Assembly (NCBI RefSeq): GCF_042682525.1
Contig: NZ_JBHUHP010000030.1
Location: 1 to 64,000 of the forward strand
Source of the DNA: Blastococcus_B deserti
GTDB lineage: Bacteria; Actinomycetota; Actinomycetes; Mycobacteriales; Geodermatophilaceae
DNA length: 64,000 nt
Direction of reading: 5' to 3'
Below are positions 17,958-29,830 of the stretch, one piece after another. Under the pieces are notes generated by a model. That model did not search any database, had not been told where the DNA came from, and saw only the letters and a list, made by a program, of their open reading frames with translations. Each line of letters begins with the position of its first letter. Position 1 is the stretch's first letter. The position numbers and the translations under genes were made by a program.

Positions 17958-18967
17958 CGCGCCGCCCGCGCGGCGTCGAGCTCGGCGCGGGTGGGGGGAT
18001 CGGCGCCGACCCGTGTGCAGTTCAGCGCGGCCACCAGCGCGGCGTCGTCGACGAGCGCCAGCACTTCCTCGTCGGGCAGGGACTCCAGCGCGGCGCGCGA
18101 GGTGACGCCCGCCTCCAGCAGCCCGGTCAGGAGGCCGGCGGCCAGCGAGTCGCCCGCGCCGACCGTGTCGACGACGGTCACCGACGGCGGCTCCCGGTGC
18201 AGCACCGGGCGCCCGGGCCGGGCCACCCGCAACGGGGCGCCGCCGTCGGTGAGCAGGACCAGCCCGGGCCCGCGACCGGCCCACCGCCGGGCCGCGTCGT
18301 CGAGATCGGACGGCTGCTCCAGCCACGCGAGGTCCTCGGCGCTGACCTTCACCACGTCCGCCTGCGCGACCAGCCGGTCCAGGCGGGCATCCACGACCGA
18401 CCGGGTGTTGCCCAGGACCTCGCCCACAGGACCCTCGGCCAGCATCGGCCGGATGTTCGGGTCGACGCTGATCAGGGTGCTGCCCCGGACGTGCAGGCGC
18501 TCGACCAGCCCGGCGATCGCATCGGCGCCCGGAGCGGTCCAGCTGGAGATCGACCCGACGTGCAGCACACCGGGGCGCGCGGGAAGGACGTGGGCGAGTT
18601 CGTCCTCGGTCCACTGCCAGTCGGCGGCGCCGAGCACGTGGAAGCCGTAGTCGGGGGAACCGTCGGGTCCCAGGCCGACGACGGCCAGGCTGACCGGCTC
18701 CGACGCGTCGACGAACCCGCCGACGTCGACCCCGGAGAGCTCGGCGTGCCGGCGCAGGTGGGGCGCGAGCGGACCGGTGCCGAGCCGGGCCATGAGCCGG
18801 ACCGGCGCGCCGAGGCGCCCCGCGGCCACCGCGACGTTGAGGGCGTTGCCGCCCGGGCGGGCGACGTACTGCGGTGCGGTGCCCTCGGGGCCGGCGTCCG
18901 CTCCCGGCACCGGCAGCAGGTCGACCACCAGCTCGCCCAGCACGCAGAGGACGGGGGAGTCGGGCAC
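17954..18967 (-). CDS. PfkB family carbohydrate kinase
   Basis: A 337-residue ribokinase/fructokinase-type kinase that phosphorylates a sugar with ATP; the sugar cannot be told from sequence. The N-terminal GELVVDLLPV and PGGNALNVAVAAGRLGA are the substrate-side signatures, and DTVGAGDSLAAG (about 264-275) holds the catalytic base D270. The GTG at 18967 is preceded on the minus strand by TAGGGT with 6-nt spacing, a leaderless pattern. It heads a two-gene unit with the GNAT gene and is divergent from pspA. Confidence 0.88.
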   Translation of the reverse strand: MPDSPVLCVLGELVVDLLPVPGADAGPEGTAPQYVARPGGNALNVAVAAGRLGAPVRLMARLGTGPLAPHLRRHAELSGVDVGGFVDASEPVSLAVVGLGPDGSPDYGFHVLGAADWQWTEDELAHVLPARPGVLHVGSISSWTAPGADAIAGLVERLHVRGSTLISVDPNIRPMLAEGPVGEVLGNTRSVVDARLDRLVAQADVVKVSAEDLAWLEQPSDLDDAARRWAGRGPGLVLLTDGGAPLRVARPGRPVLHREPPSVTVVDTVGAGDSLAAGLLTGLLEAGVTSRAALESLPDEEVLALVDDAALVAALNCTRVGADPPTRAELDAARAAR

Positions 18968-18973
18968 GGGGGC

Positions 18974-18979
18974 ACCCTA
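18974..18979 (-). promoter_or_regulatory. -10 hexamer of the PfkB kinase gene
   Basis: Read on the minus strand, TAGGGT ends 6 nt before the GTG at 18967. Confidence 0.5.
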
Positions 18980-19101
18980 ACCGCGCGGGTGACCGATCCG
19001 CCCGCGCTCGCTCCGACCGAGCAACACCTGGGACGATGAGGCGACGACGTCGAGATGCGGAGCATCACCGGGCCGGCCGCTGCGCCGGAGCAGGAGGACC
19101 C

Positions 19102-19941
19102 ATGCCCAACCCGTTCGTGAAGCTGTGGAAGTACCTCACCGCGTCGGCCAACGCCCAGATCGACCAGCGGGCCGACCCCAAGATCCAGATCGCGCAGGCC
19201 ATCGAGGCCGAGCAGCAGCGTCACCAGGCGCTGGCCAACCAGGCCGCCGCCGTCCTGGGCAACCAGCGCCAGCTCGAGATGCGGCTCAACCGCCAGCTGG
19301 GGGAGGTGGAGAAGCTGCAGGCCTCCGCCCGCCAGGCGCTGGTGCTCGCCGACAAGTCCCGCGCCGCCGGCGACGCAGCCAAGGCGGCGGAGTACGAGAA
19401 CGCCGCCCAGGCCTTCGCCACCCAGCTGGTGGCCGCCGAGCAGGCGATGGAGGACCTCAAGCGCAGCCACGACGAGGCGTTGCAGGCCGCGGAGCAGGCG
19501 CGGGGTGCGGTCGAGCAGAGCCGCATGCGGCTGCAGACCACCCTGGCCGAGCGCACCAAGCTGATGTCGCAGCTGGAGCAGGCGAAGATGCAGGAGCACG
19601 TCGCCTCGTCGCTGCGCCAGGTCAACGAGCTCTCCGCGCCGGGGAACACCCCGAGCCTCTCGGAGGTCCGCGACAAGATCGAGGCGCGCTACGCCAACGC
19701 GCTGGGGCAGGCCGAGCTGGCGCAGAGCTCCGTCGAGGGCCGGATGCTCGAGGTGCAGAAGGCGACCCTCGACGTGGCGGGCGCCTCGCGCCTCGACCAG
19801 ATCCGCGCCTCCATGGCGGGCGGCACGCCGGCCGTCGAGGGGAACCAGGCCACCGCGGCGATCGGGCAGGGCACCCCGGAGGTCGAGCAGCCGGGGACCG
19901 AGCAGCGGGAGGCCCAGCCCGCCGAACGCCCCGAGCAGTAG
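19102..19941 (+). CDS. pspA: PspA/IM30 family envelope stress protein
   Basis: A 279-residue peripheral membrane protein that stabilises stressed membranes. The N-terminus NPFVKLWKYLTASANAQID is the amphipathic membrane-binding helix; residues about 28-215 form a long Ala/Glu/Gln-rich coiled coil, and the acidic C-terminal tail is low complexity. The ATG at 19102 follows GGAGGA. It corresponds in position to Rv2744c, which lies next to clgR in mycobacteria; here four genes have been placed between them. No membrane partner like Rv2743c follows. Confidence 0.9.
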   Translation: MPNPFVKLWKYLTASANAQIDQRADPKIQIAQAIEAEQQRHQALANQAAAVLGNQRQLEMRLNRQLGEVEKLQASARQALVLADKSRAAGDAAKAAEYENAAQAFATQLVAAEQAMEDLKRSHDEALQAAEQARGAVEQSRMRLQTTLAERTKLMSQLEQAKMQEHVASSLRQVNELSAPGNTPSLSEVRDKIEARYANALGQAELAQSSVEGRMLEVQKATLDVAGASRLDQIRASMAGGTPAVEGNQATAAIGQGTPEVEQPGTEQREAQPAERPEQ

Positions 19942-19946
19942 CAGGA

Positions 19947-19996
19947 CCTTCCTGCGCCGTCCGCTCGCTGGCCCGCGGCGGAACCCTGCGGGAAGG
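19947..19996 (+). terminator. hairpin after pspA
   Basis: CCTTCCTGC (19947-19955) pairs with GCGGGAAGG (19988-19996), 9 bp with one G-U, enclosing a GC-rich loop. It lies just after the pspA stop and before the convergent nei-type gene. Confidence 0.45.
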
Positions 19997-20024
19997 GCCG
20001 GGCCGCCGGGCGGCCGCGGCCGGC

Positions 20025-20879
20025 TCAGCGGTACAGGGTGACCGGCCGGGGTCGGCCCGGCTCCCCGGTGCGTGCCGCCGGGTCGATCGGAGAGCGGGCG
20101 GCCTGGCACCTCGGGCACCACCAGGTCACCCGTTCCTGCGTTCCTGGGCCCTGCTCGCCCAGCAGGATCGGTGTGCCGCACCGGCGGCAGGGTCGTCCCT
20201 TGCGCCCGGCCACCCAGTGGTCCTGCCCGCGGCGGGTGTCGCCCGTGGTGCTCTGCTCCGGATGGTGCCGGTTGGCCAGCATCAGCGTGCGCGCCCGCTC
20301 GACGAGGGCCGCCAGGTCGGGCACGTCGGCGACCCGTGCCCACGGGTGGACGCCGGCGAGGAAGAGCGCCTCGACCTTGTAGAGGTTGCCGATCCCGGCC
20401 ACGTTCCGCTGGTCGAGGAGGGCCACGCCGATCTGCTCGTCGGGGTGCCCGCGCAGCCGGCGCAGCGCCTCCTCCAGGTCCCAGTCCGGCCCCAGCACGT
20501 CCGGGCCGAGGTGACCGACGAGCCGGTCCTCCTCGGCCGTCGGCACGAGCTCGACGTCGTGCAGCCGGTATCCCACGCAGTCCCAGTCGTCGGTCGACAG
20601 GACGACGCGGATGTCGTACGCCGGACCGCCCCGCCACGTGGTGCCCGGCCGGTAGATGTGCCAGCTGCCGTCCATCCGGAAGTGGGTGCGCAGCGTCCGG
20701 TCGTCGGCCAGCCGGATCAGCAGGTGCTTGCCGCGGGGCACCACCTCCCGGACGGTCGCTCCGGTGAGATCCAGCGCGGCCAGCTGTGGCAGCCGGAACT
20801 CACCACGGCGCAGGGTGCCGCCGGCCAGGGCCGTGTTCATCCGCTGGGCGGCCAGCCACACGGTGTCACCCTCGGGCAC
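20025..20879 (-). CDS. endonuclease VIII-type DNA glycosylase (Nei2-like)
   Basis: Fpg/Nei family glycosylase/AP lyase removing oxidised bases, 284 residues. After loss of Met1 the catalytic proline is P2 and E3 follows (PEGDTV, the Nei form). K51 in PRGKHLL is the conserved lysine, QRNVAGIGNLYKVEALF the helix-two-turn-helix, and CRRCGTPI followed by CPRC the C-terminal zinc finger. The GTG at 20879 has GGAGG upstream. A TTGTCGGTG box, an exact match to the mycobacterial RecA-NDp consensus, lies upstream on the same strand. In mycobacteria nei2 neighbours lhr, which here is 1.6 kb away. Confidence 0.9.
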   Translation of the reverse strand: MPEGDTVWLAAQRMNTALAGGTLRRGEFRLPQLAALDLTGATVREVVPRGKHLLIRLADDRTLRTHFRMDGSWHIYRPGTTWRGGPAYDIRVVLSTDDWDCVGYRLHDVELVPTAEEDRLVGHLGPDVLGPDWDLEEALRRLRGHPDEQIGVALLDQRNVAGIGNLYKVEALFLAGVHPWARVADVPDLAALVERARTLMLANRHHPEQSTTGDTRRGQDHWVAGRKGRPCRRCGTPILLGEQGPGTQERVTWWCPRCQAARSPIDPAARTGEPGRPRPVTLYR

Positions 20880-20914
20880 GCCTCCAGTGTCCCCGCCCGG
20901 GATCGGCCCTGCTC

Positions 20915-20937
20915 ATCAGGTGTGAGACCACCGACAA
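20915..20937 (-). promoter_or_regulatory. PafBC/RecA-NDp-like promoter of the nei-type gene
   Basis: On the minus strand TTGTCGGTG (20937-20929), exactly 8 nt, then CCTGAT (20920-20915). The 9-mer is an exact match to the mycobacterial TTGTCRGTG box; the -10 half is weak. Confidence 0.5.
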
Positions 20938-20976
20938 CCGGGATGACCGGCTGCCCGGGGAACGCTGGATGTCTGC

Positions 20977-21561
20977 GTGAGCGTGCCCCTGCTGCGTCGC
21001 GCCCGGTCCGGCGCCGCCTCCGCCACCCCGAACGCCGAGCCGGTCACCGTCACCGTCGCCCGCGTGGTGCGCCCGGACCGCCGGGAGGCGTTCGAGCGAT
21101 GGGCCGAGAACGTGCTACGGGTGGCCGCACGCTTCCCGGGCAACCTCGGCGCGAGCCTGCTGCACCCGGGTCCGGGCAGCTCGGAGTACCACCTCGTCTA
21201 CCGGTTCCAGGACGACGAGTCCCTCGCAGCCTGGGAGTGGTCCGCGGAGCGACGGACCGCGCTGGCGCACGTGGAGAGCATCGTCGAGCAAGAGCGCTAC
21301 GCCCGGGTCACGGGACTCGACAGCTTCTTCACCCGCCCCGTGCGGCCGGGCCCTCGCTGGCGGCTGACGGTGCTCACCATCGCCGCCGTCTTCGCCATCA
21401 CGTCGCTGCTCCAGCTCCTCGTGACGCCGCACCTGACGTCCTGGCCGGTCGGGTTGCGGCTGCTGCTGTCAGCCGTCGTCGTGGTCCTGCTCCTGGGTCA
21501 CGTGGCGATGCCGGCGCTCACGCGACTGCTCGCCGGCTGGTTGCGCCCGTCCGGGGACTGA
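20977..21561 (+). CDS. ABM-domain protein with two transmembrane helices
   Basis: A 194-residue protein. Residues about 22-110 resemble the antibiotic biosynthesis monooxygenase (ABM) fold (VTVTVARVVRPDRREAFERW, and SSEYHLVYRFQDDESLAAWEWS). Two hydrophobic helices follow at about 131-150 and 158-180. Proteins of this ABM-plus-two-helix type occur in many bacteria, with no established reaction. The GTG at 20977 has no good Shine-Dalgarno sequence. It is divergent from the nei-type gene and 38 bp before the alkA-like gene, so cotranscription with the latter is possible. Confidence 0.78.
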   Translation: MSVPLLRRARSGAASATPNAEPVTVTVARVVRPDRREAFERWAENVLRVAARFPGNLGASLLHPGPGSSEYHLVYRFQDDESLAAWEWSAERRTALAHVESIVEQERYARVTGLDSFFTRPVRPGPRWRLTVLTIAAVFAITSLLQLLVTPHLTSWPVGLRLLLSAVVVVLLLGHVAMPALTRLLAGWLRPSGD

Positions 21562-21570
21562 GCCGGGGAA

Positions 21571-21593
21571 CTGTCGGACCCGCGGAGTAGACC
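21571..21593 (+). promoter_or_regulatory. PafBC/RecA-NDp-like promoter of the alkA-like gene
   Basis: CTGTCGGAC (21571-21579), exactly 8 nt, then TAGACC (21588-21593), 6 nt before the ATG. It shares TGTC-R-GAC and the spacing with the recA element. Confidence 0.6.
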
Positions 21594-21599
21594 GCCGGC

Positions 21600-22514
21600 A
21601 TGGCCACCCTCCAGCTGCCGGTGCGCGGTCCCTTCTCCCTCGCCTCGAGCGCCCGGTTCCTCGAGGACTTCGTCCCTGCCCGGCACCGCGGGTCGCCGGA
21701 CGGTGTGCTCCGGCTCGCCTTCCCGGTGGAGGGCACCGGCGCCGCCGTCGGGGTGGCGGTGCGCCAGGACCGCGACGGCGCGGTGCTCGCCGATGTGAGC
21801 GGGCCCCTCGCGGAGCGCCTCCCGGCGCAGCTGGCCCGGATTCTGTCGCTGGACGTCGACGGCTCCGGTTTCGGGGCCGTCCGCGTCGCCGACCCGGTGG
21901 TGGACGAGCTGGCCACCCGGTATCCGGGCCTGCGGCCGGTGTGCTTCTTCTCCCCGTACGAGGCCGCCTGCTGGGCGGTCCTGGCGCAACGGACGAGCAT
22001 GGTGGCCGCCGCTGCGGTGAAGGAACGCATCGCCCGGAGTCACGGGGATCGGCGGCAGGTGGACGGCCAGGACCTGTGGGGGTTCCCGGCGGCGGCCCAC
22101 CTGCGCGGCGTCGTCGACGAGCTGCCGGTGCCCGACGTCAAGCGCGAGCGGCTCCGAGCGCTCGCCGAGGCGGCGCTGGAGGGACGGCTCGACGCCGACC
22201 GGCTCCGCGCGCTCCCGGTGCGTGAGGCCCTGGCCGAAGTCCGCGAGCTCCCGGGGATGGGTTCCTTCTCCGCCGAGCTGGTGGTGGTCCGGGGAGCCGG
22301 CGCTCCGGACGTCTTCCCGGTGACGGAGCCGCGACTGCACGCCGCGATGGCGGTGCTCTACGGACTGGAGGCCCCGACCGTGGCCGACCTCGCATCGGTG
22401 GCCGAGCGCTGGGCGCCCTATCGCAGCTGGGTGTCGGTGCTCATCAGGGCGTTCAGCAGCGGGAGCATGCGTGCGCCCGCCCGTCCCGTGCCGAGGACGG
22501 CGGCGGTCGGCTGA
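21600..22514 (+). CDS. AlkA-like HhH-GPD DNA glycosylase
   Basis: A 304-residue member of the HhH-GPD superfamily closest to DNA-3-methyladenine glycosylase II. The N-terminal domain is AlkA-like and the helix-hairpin-helix is visible as LPGMGSFSAELVVVRG (about 217-232). The following segment, PDVFPVTEP, should hold the catalytic aspartate (D238 in E. coli AlkA); lined up on DVF, that position is E243, preceded by T242. Activity may therefore be altered or lost. The ATG at 21600 follows a damage-type promoter candidate at leaderless spacing. The gene converges on lhr with a 6-bp gap. Confidence 0.82.
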   Translation: MATLQLPVRGPFSLASSARFLEDFVPARHRGSPDGVLRLAFPVEGTGAAVGVAVRQDRDGAVLADVSGPLAERLPAQLARILSLDVDGSGFGAVRVADPVVDELATRYPGLRPVCFFSPYEAACWAVLAQRTSMVAAAAVKERIARSHGDRRQVDGQDLWGFPAAAHLRGVVDELPVPDVKRERLRALAEAALEGRLDADRLRALPVREALAEVRELPGMGSFSAELVVVRGAGAPDVFPVTEPRLHAAMAVLYGLEAPTVADLASVAERWAPYRSWVSVLIRAFSSGSMRAPARPVPRTAAVG

Positions 22515-22520
22515 GGGCTC

Positions 22521-27110
<4,590 letters not shown>

Positions 27111-27117
27111 GCTGTTC

Positions 27118-27140
27118 AGTCTCCCCGCGACGTACGACAC
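27118..27140 (-). promoter_or_regulatory. PafBC/RecA-NDp-like promoter of lhr
   Basis: On the minus strand GTGTCGTAC (27140-27132), exactly 8 nt, then GAGACT (27123-27118), 7 nt before the lhr GTG. The hexamer departs from TANNNT at its first base. Confidence 0.5.
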
Positions 27141-27200
27141 TTCGCCGGTCGGCGGCGGCCGCGGAGGTCGCCGGCCGCCCGTCCGAGGACAGGAGCGCCC

Positions 27201-28010
27201 GTGGGCAACCCCGAGGTCGTCGATCCGCGGACCCGGGCGGGGTACGTGCTCGACGTCGAGGACCCCTTTCCCGGGCCCGAGCTGGACCGGAGACTCTGGC
27301 TGCCGCACCACCTGCCGCAGTGGAGCTCGCGGGCGTCGTCCGCCGCTCGGTACCGCCTCGACGGCGGCCACCTGCGGCTGCTGATCGAGGACGGGCAGCC
27401 GCCCTGGTGCCCGGAGTTCGACGACCACGTGCGGGTCTCGTCGCTGCAGACCGGCGTGCGCTCGGGGCCCGTCGGCAGCCGGGACGGGCAGCACCGCTTC
27501 TCCGCGGAGGCGGTCGTCCGGGAGGCGCAGGACGATCTCCGGCTCTACACCCCCCGCTACGGGTTCTTCGAGCTGCGGGCCCGGGTCACCGACGACCCCA
27601 GCACCATGTGCGCGTTCTGGATGATCGGCGTCGAGGACCGGCCGGAGCGCTCGGCCGAGATCTGCATCTGCGAGATCTTCGGTCGCGACGTCGGGCCGGG
27701 GTCCGCGTCGGTCGGCATGGGGGTGCACCCGTTCGGCGATCCCGCGATCACCGACGAGTTCGCCGCCCGTCCCGTGCCGATCGACGCGCGGGAGTTCCAT
27801 GTCTACGCGGCCGAGTGGACCCCCTCCCATGTCGCCTTCTTCGTCGACGGGGAGCTGGTCACGGTCGTCGGCCAGTCCCCGGGCTACCCGATGCAGTTCA
27901 TGTTGGGCATCTACGCGTTCCCGGGGCCGGACGGCGTCCTGCCGCCCGCCGCGGCGGCCCGCGAGTTCGTCGTCGACTGGTTCCGCGGTTATCGCCGCGG
28001 GGCGCCCTGA
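27201..28010 (+). CDS. glycoside hydrolase family 16-like protein
   Basis: A 269-residue protein with the concanavalin-like fold of GH16 beta-glucanases. Recognisable segments are YGFFELRARVTDD, FHVYAAEWTPSHVAFFVDGELV and the active-site region SAEICICEIFG. The GH16 catalytic signature ExDxxE appears as E153-I-C155-I-C-E158: both glutamates are kept but the central aspartate is cysteine. No signal peptide is present, unusual for a glucanase. The GTG at 27201 follows AGGAG. It may be a cytoplasmic or sugar-binding derivative. Divergent from lhr and 18 bp before the MFS gene. Confidence 0.75.
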   Translation: MGNPEVVDPRTRAGYVLDVEDPFPGPELDRRLWLPHHLPQWSSRASSAARYRLDGGHLRLLIEDGQPPWCPEFDDHVRVSSLQTGVRSGPVGSRDGQHRFSAEAVVREAQDDLRLYTPRYGFFELRARVTDDPSTMCAFWMIGVEDRPERSAEICICEIFGRDVGPGSASVGMGVHPFGDPAITDEFAARPVPIDAREFHVYAAEWTPSHVAFFVDGELVTVVGQSPGYPMQFMLGIYAFPGPDGVLPPAAAAREFVVDWFRGYRRGAP

Positions 28011-28028
28011 CTCGGGCAGACTGCGCCC

Positions 28029-29321
28029 GTGCGCCCGAGCCCTCCCGAAGCCGCCGTCCTCTCCCCGGACCCGGTCGCCGTCCAGCGCCGGACCGTCGGC
28101 GTCCTCAGCGGAGGGGTGGCGCTCGCCGGGCTCGGGGTGACCGTGGGCATCACCGTCGGGGGACTGCTCGCCCGGGACGTCGCGGGCACCGACACGGCGG
28201 CCGGCCTGGGCTCGACGGCCGGCGTGCTCGGTGCCGCCGTCCTCGCCGTCCCGCTGGCCCGCATCAGCGACCGGTCCGGACGGCGTGCCGGCCTGGCGGT
28301 GGGGTACGCGATCGCCGTCGCGGGCGCGCTGGTGACCGTGGGCGCGGCCGCGCTCTCCTCGCTGGCCCTGCTGCTGGTGGGGCTGTTCGCCTTCGGCGCC
28401 GCCACCACCTGCGGGCTGCAGGCCCGCTACGCCGCGGCCGACCTGGCCGCGCCGGCCCGCCGGGGACGGGATCTGTCCCTGGTGGTGTGGGCAACCACGG
28501 TGGGCTCGGTGCTCGGCCCCAACCTCGCCGGACCCGGAGCCGACCTCGGCCGTCTCCTCGGGCTACCCGCCCTCGGTGGCGCCTTCGTGGTGTCGGCGCT
28601 GGCGTTCGCCGTCGTGGCGGCCGCCCTGCTCGCGTTCCTCCGGCCCGATCCGCTGCTGCTCGCCCGGCGGCTCGGGGGCGGCGGGAACAGCCCCCGGCCG
28701 CGCAGGGCCACCGGGAGGGCCATGCGCGCGGTGTGGGGCTCCCCGGAGGGCCGCCTCGGGCTCACCGCCGTGGTCGTCGCCCACTCCGTGATGGTCGGCG
28801 TCATGGTCATGACACCCGTGCACATGGGGCACGCGGGCGGCCCGGAGGGGGCGACGCTTCGCGTGATCGGGCTGGTCATCAGCGTGCACGTCGCCGGCAT
28901 GTACCTCTTCTCGCCGCTGGTCGGCCTCCTCGCCGACCGGGCCGGCCGGACGCCGACCGTCGCGGTGGGCGGGGTCCTCCTGCTCGCCGCCGCGGCGCTG
29001 GCCGGGACAGCCGCGCCCGGCGCCGCCGTGCGGATGGGCGTCGCGCTCCTGCTCCTCGGGCTGGGCTGGTCGTGCGGCCTGATCGCCGGCTCCACGCTCG
29101 TCACCGAGTCCGTCGGACCCGACGTGCGGCCGACCGCCCAGGGCGGCACCGACCTGCTCATGGGCCTGGGTGCGGCGGTGGCCGGCGTGGTCGGGGGTCC
29201 GCTGCTCGCGCTGGGCGGTTTCGGCCTGGTCACCGGCGTCTCGGCCGCGCTGGTGGTGCCGCTGGCCGTCGTCTGGGCGGCCGGCCTGCGGGCCGCCGTC
29301 AGCGGTCGCGGAAGTTCTTGA
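28029..29321 (+). CDS. MFS transporter
   Basis: A 430-residue major facilitator permease with about 12 transmembrane helices split by a basic central loop (near 215-240). The loop signature between helices 2 and 3 reads ARISDRSGRRAGL and that of the second half LLADRAGRTPTV. The substrate is unknown; the sequence resembles drug/proton antiporters. The GTG at 28029 has CAGACT 6 nt upstream, one mismatch from the leaderless pattern. Its 3' end overlaps a 36-codon gene on the other strand by 23 bp. Confidence 0.85.
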   Translation: MRPSPPEAAVLSPDPVAVQRRTVGVLSGGVALAGLGVTVGITVGGLLARDVAGTDTAAGLGSTAGVLGAAVLAVPLARISDRSGRRAGLAVGYAIAVAGALVTVGAAALSSLALLLVGLFAFGAATTCGLQARYAAADLAAPARRGRDLSLVVWATTVGSVLGPNLAGPGADLGRLLGLPALGGAFVVSALAFAVVAAALLAFLRPDPLLLARRLGGGGNSPRPRRATGRAMRAVWGSPEGRLGLTAVVVAHSVMVGVMVMTPVHMGHAGGPEGATLRVIGLVISVHVAGMYLFSPLVGLLADRAGRTPTVAVGGVLLLAAAALAGTAAPGAAVRMGVALLLLGLGWSCGLIAGSTLVTESVGPDVRPTAQGGTDLLMGLGAAVAGVVGGPLLALGGFGLVTGVSAALVVPLAVVWAAGLRAAVSGRGSS

Positions 29322-29409
29322 TCATCAGGATCACGCCGACCAGCATCGCCGTGAAGATCGCGATCTGGAGGACCAGGTCCCATGCCGCCGAACCCGTGCC
29401 GGGGATCAT
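29299..29409 (-). CDS. 36-residue single-pass membrane protein
   Basis: A short gene starting MIPGTGSAAWDL and ending MIKNFRDR: a hydrophobic helix at about residues 11-30 and a basic C-terminal tail. Support comes from codon usage (34 of 36 sense codons end in G or C), a TAGGCT hexamer 6 nt before the ATG as for other leaderless genes here, and a neat convergent position against the MFS gene with a 23-bp overlap. Family and function are not recognised. Confidence 0.6.
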   Translation of the reverse strand: MIPGTGSAAWDLVLQIAIFTAMLVGVILMIKNFRDR

Positions 29410-29415
29410 GACCCG

Positions 29416-29421
29416 AGCCTA
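29416..29421 (-). promoter_or_regulatory. -10 hexamer of the 36-codon gene
   Basis: TAGGCT on the minus strand ends 6 nt before the ATG at 29409. Confidence 0.45.
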
Positions 29422-29451
29422 GGCCCGGCGCACGCGGCGGCGTCCGCCGGT

Positions 29452-29457
29452 TAACGT
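29452..29457 (+). promoter_or_regulatory. -10 hexamer of the DUF3046 gene
   Basis: TAACGT ends 6 nt before the GTG at 29464, with no Shine-Dalgarno sequence. Confidence 0.5.
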
Positions 29458-29463
29458 CGGAGC

Positions 29464-29658
29464 GTGCGCCTGCAGGAGTTCTGGTCCCGTCTCGACCGCC
29501 AGTTCGGGCCGATGCGGGCCCAGAGCGTGGCCCGCGATCACGTGTTCGCCGTGCTCGGCGGGCGCAGCGCGGTCGAGGCCATCGATGCCGGCCTGCCGGT
29601 GCGGAAGGTGTGGCTGGCCATCTGCGAGGAGTACGAGGTTCCGCCCAGGGACCGCTGA
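29464..29658 (+). CDS. DUF3046 family protein
   Basis: A 64-residue protein matching DUF3046, a small family encoded just upstream of recA in many actinobacteria (Rv2738c in M. tuberculosis). It starts MRLQEFWSRLDRQFG and contains ARDHVFAVLGGRSAVEAIDAG, with a C-terminal helix KVWLAICEEYEVP. No function is established. The GTG at 29464 lies 6 nt after TAACGT, and recA follows after its two promoters. Confidence 0.9.
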   Translation: MRLQEFWSRLDRQFGPMRAQSVARDHVFAVLGGRSAVEAIDAGLPVRKVWLAICEEYEVPPRDR

Positions 29659-29694
29659 GGACCGGCCGGCGACGGCGGCGTGTCGCCCTGGCGA

Positions 29695-29710
29695 TCGAAC
29701 AGGTGTTCGC
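29695..29710 (+). promoter_or_regulatory. LexA box (SOS box) of recA
   Basis: TCGAAC-AGGT-GTTCGC matches the actinobacterial consensus TCGAACNNNNGTTCGA at all but the last base. A TACAGT hexamer (29713-29718) sits just downstream as a -10 element. Confidence 0.85.
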
Positions 29711-29767
29711 CCTACAGTGGCGTCCACAGGCCGAACCGCTCTCCACAGATCCGCCAGGGCCCCGGAA

Positions 29768-29790
29768 TTGTCAGACCCCCGTCCTAGCGT
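29768..29790 (+). promoter_or_regulatory. PafBC/RecA-NDp-like promoter of recA
   Basis: TTGTCAGAC (29768-29776), exactly 8 nt, then TAGCGT (29785-29790). The mycobacterial LexA-independent promoter is TTGTCRGTG-N8-TANNNT, so seven of nine bases, the spacing and the -10 agree. The ATG lies 40 nt downstream. recA thus appears to have two promoters, as in mycobacteria. Confidence 0.7.
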
Positions 29791-29830
29791 CGGTCCCGAC
29801 AACTTCCCCAGAACTTCGAAGGTGACCACC

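Noticed and set aside
29301..29464. Start region of DUF3046 as part of the MFS operon
   Set aside because: The minus-strand 36-codon gene and separate leaderless -10 hexamers on both strands separate the two plus-strand genes.
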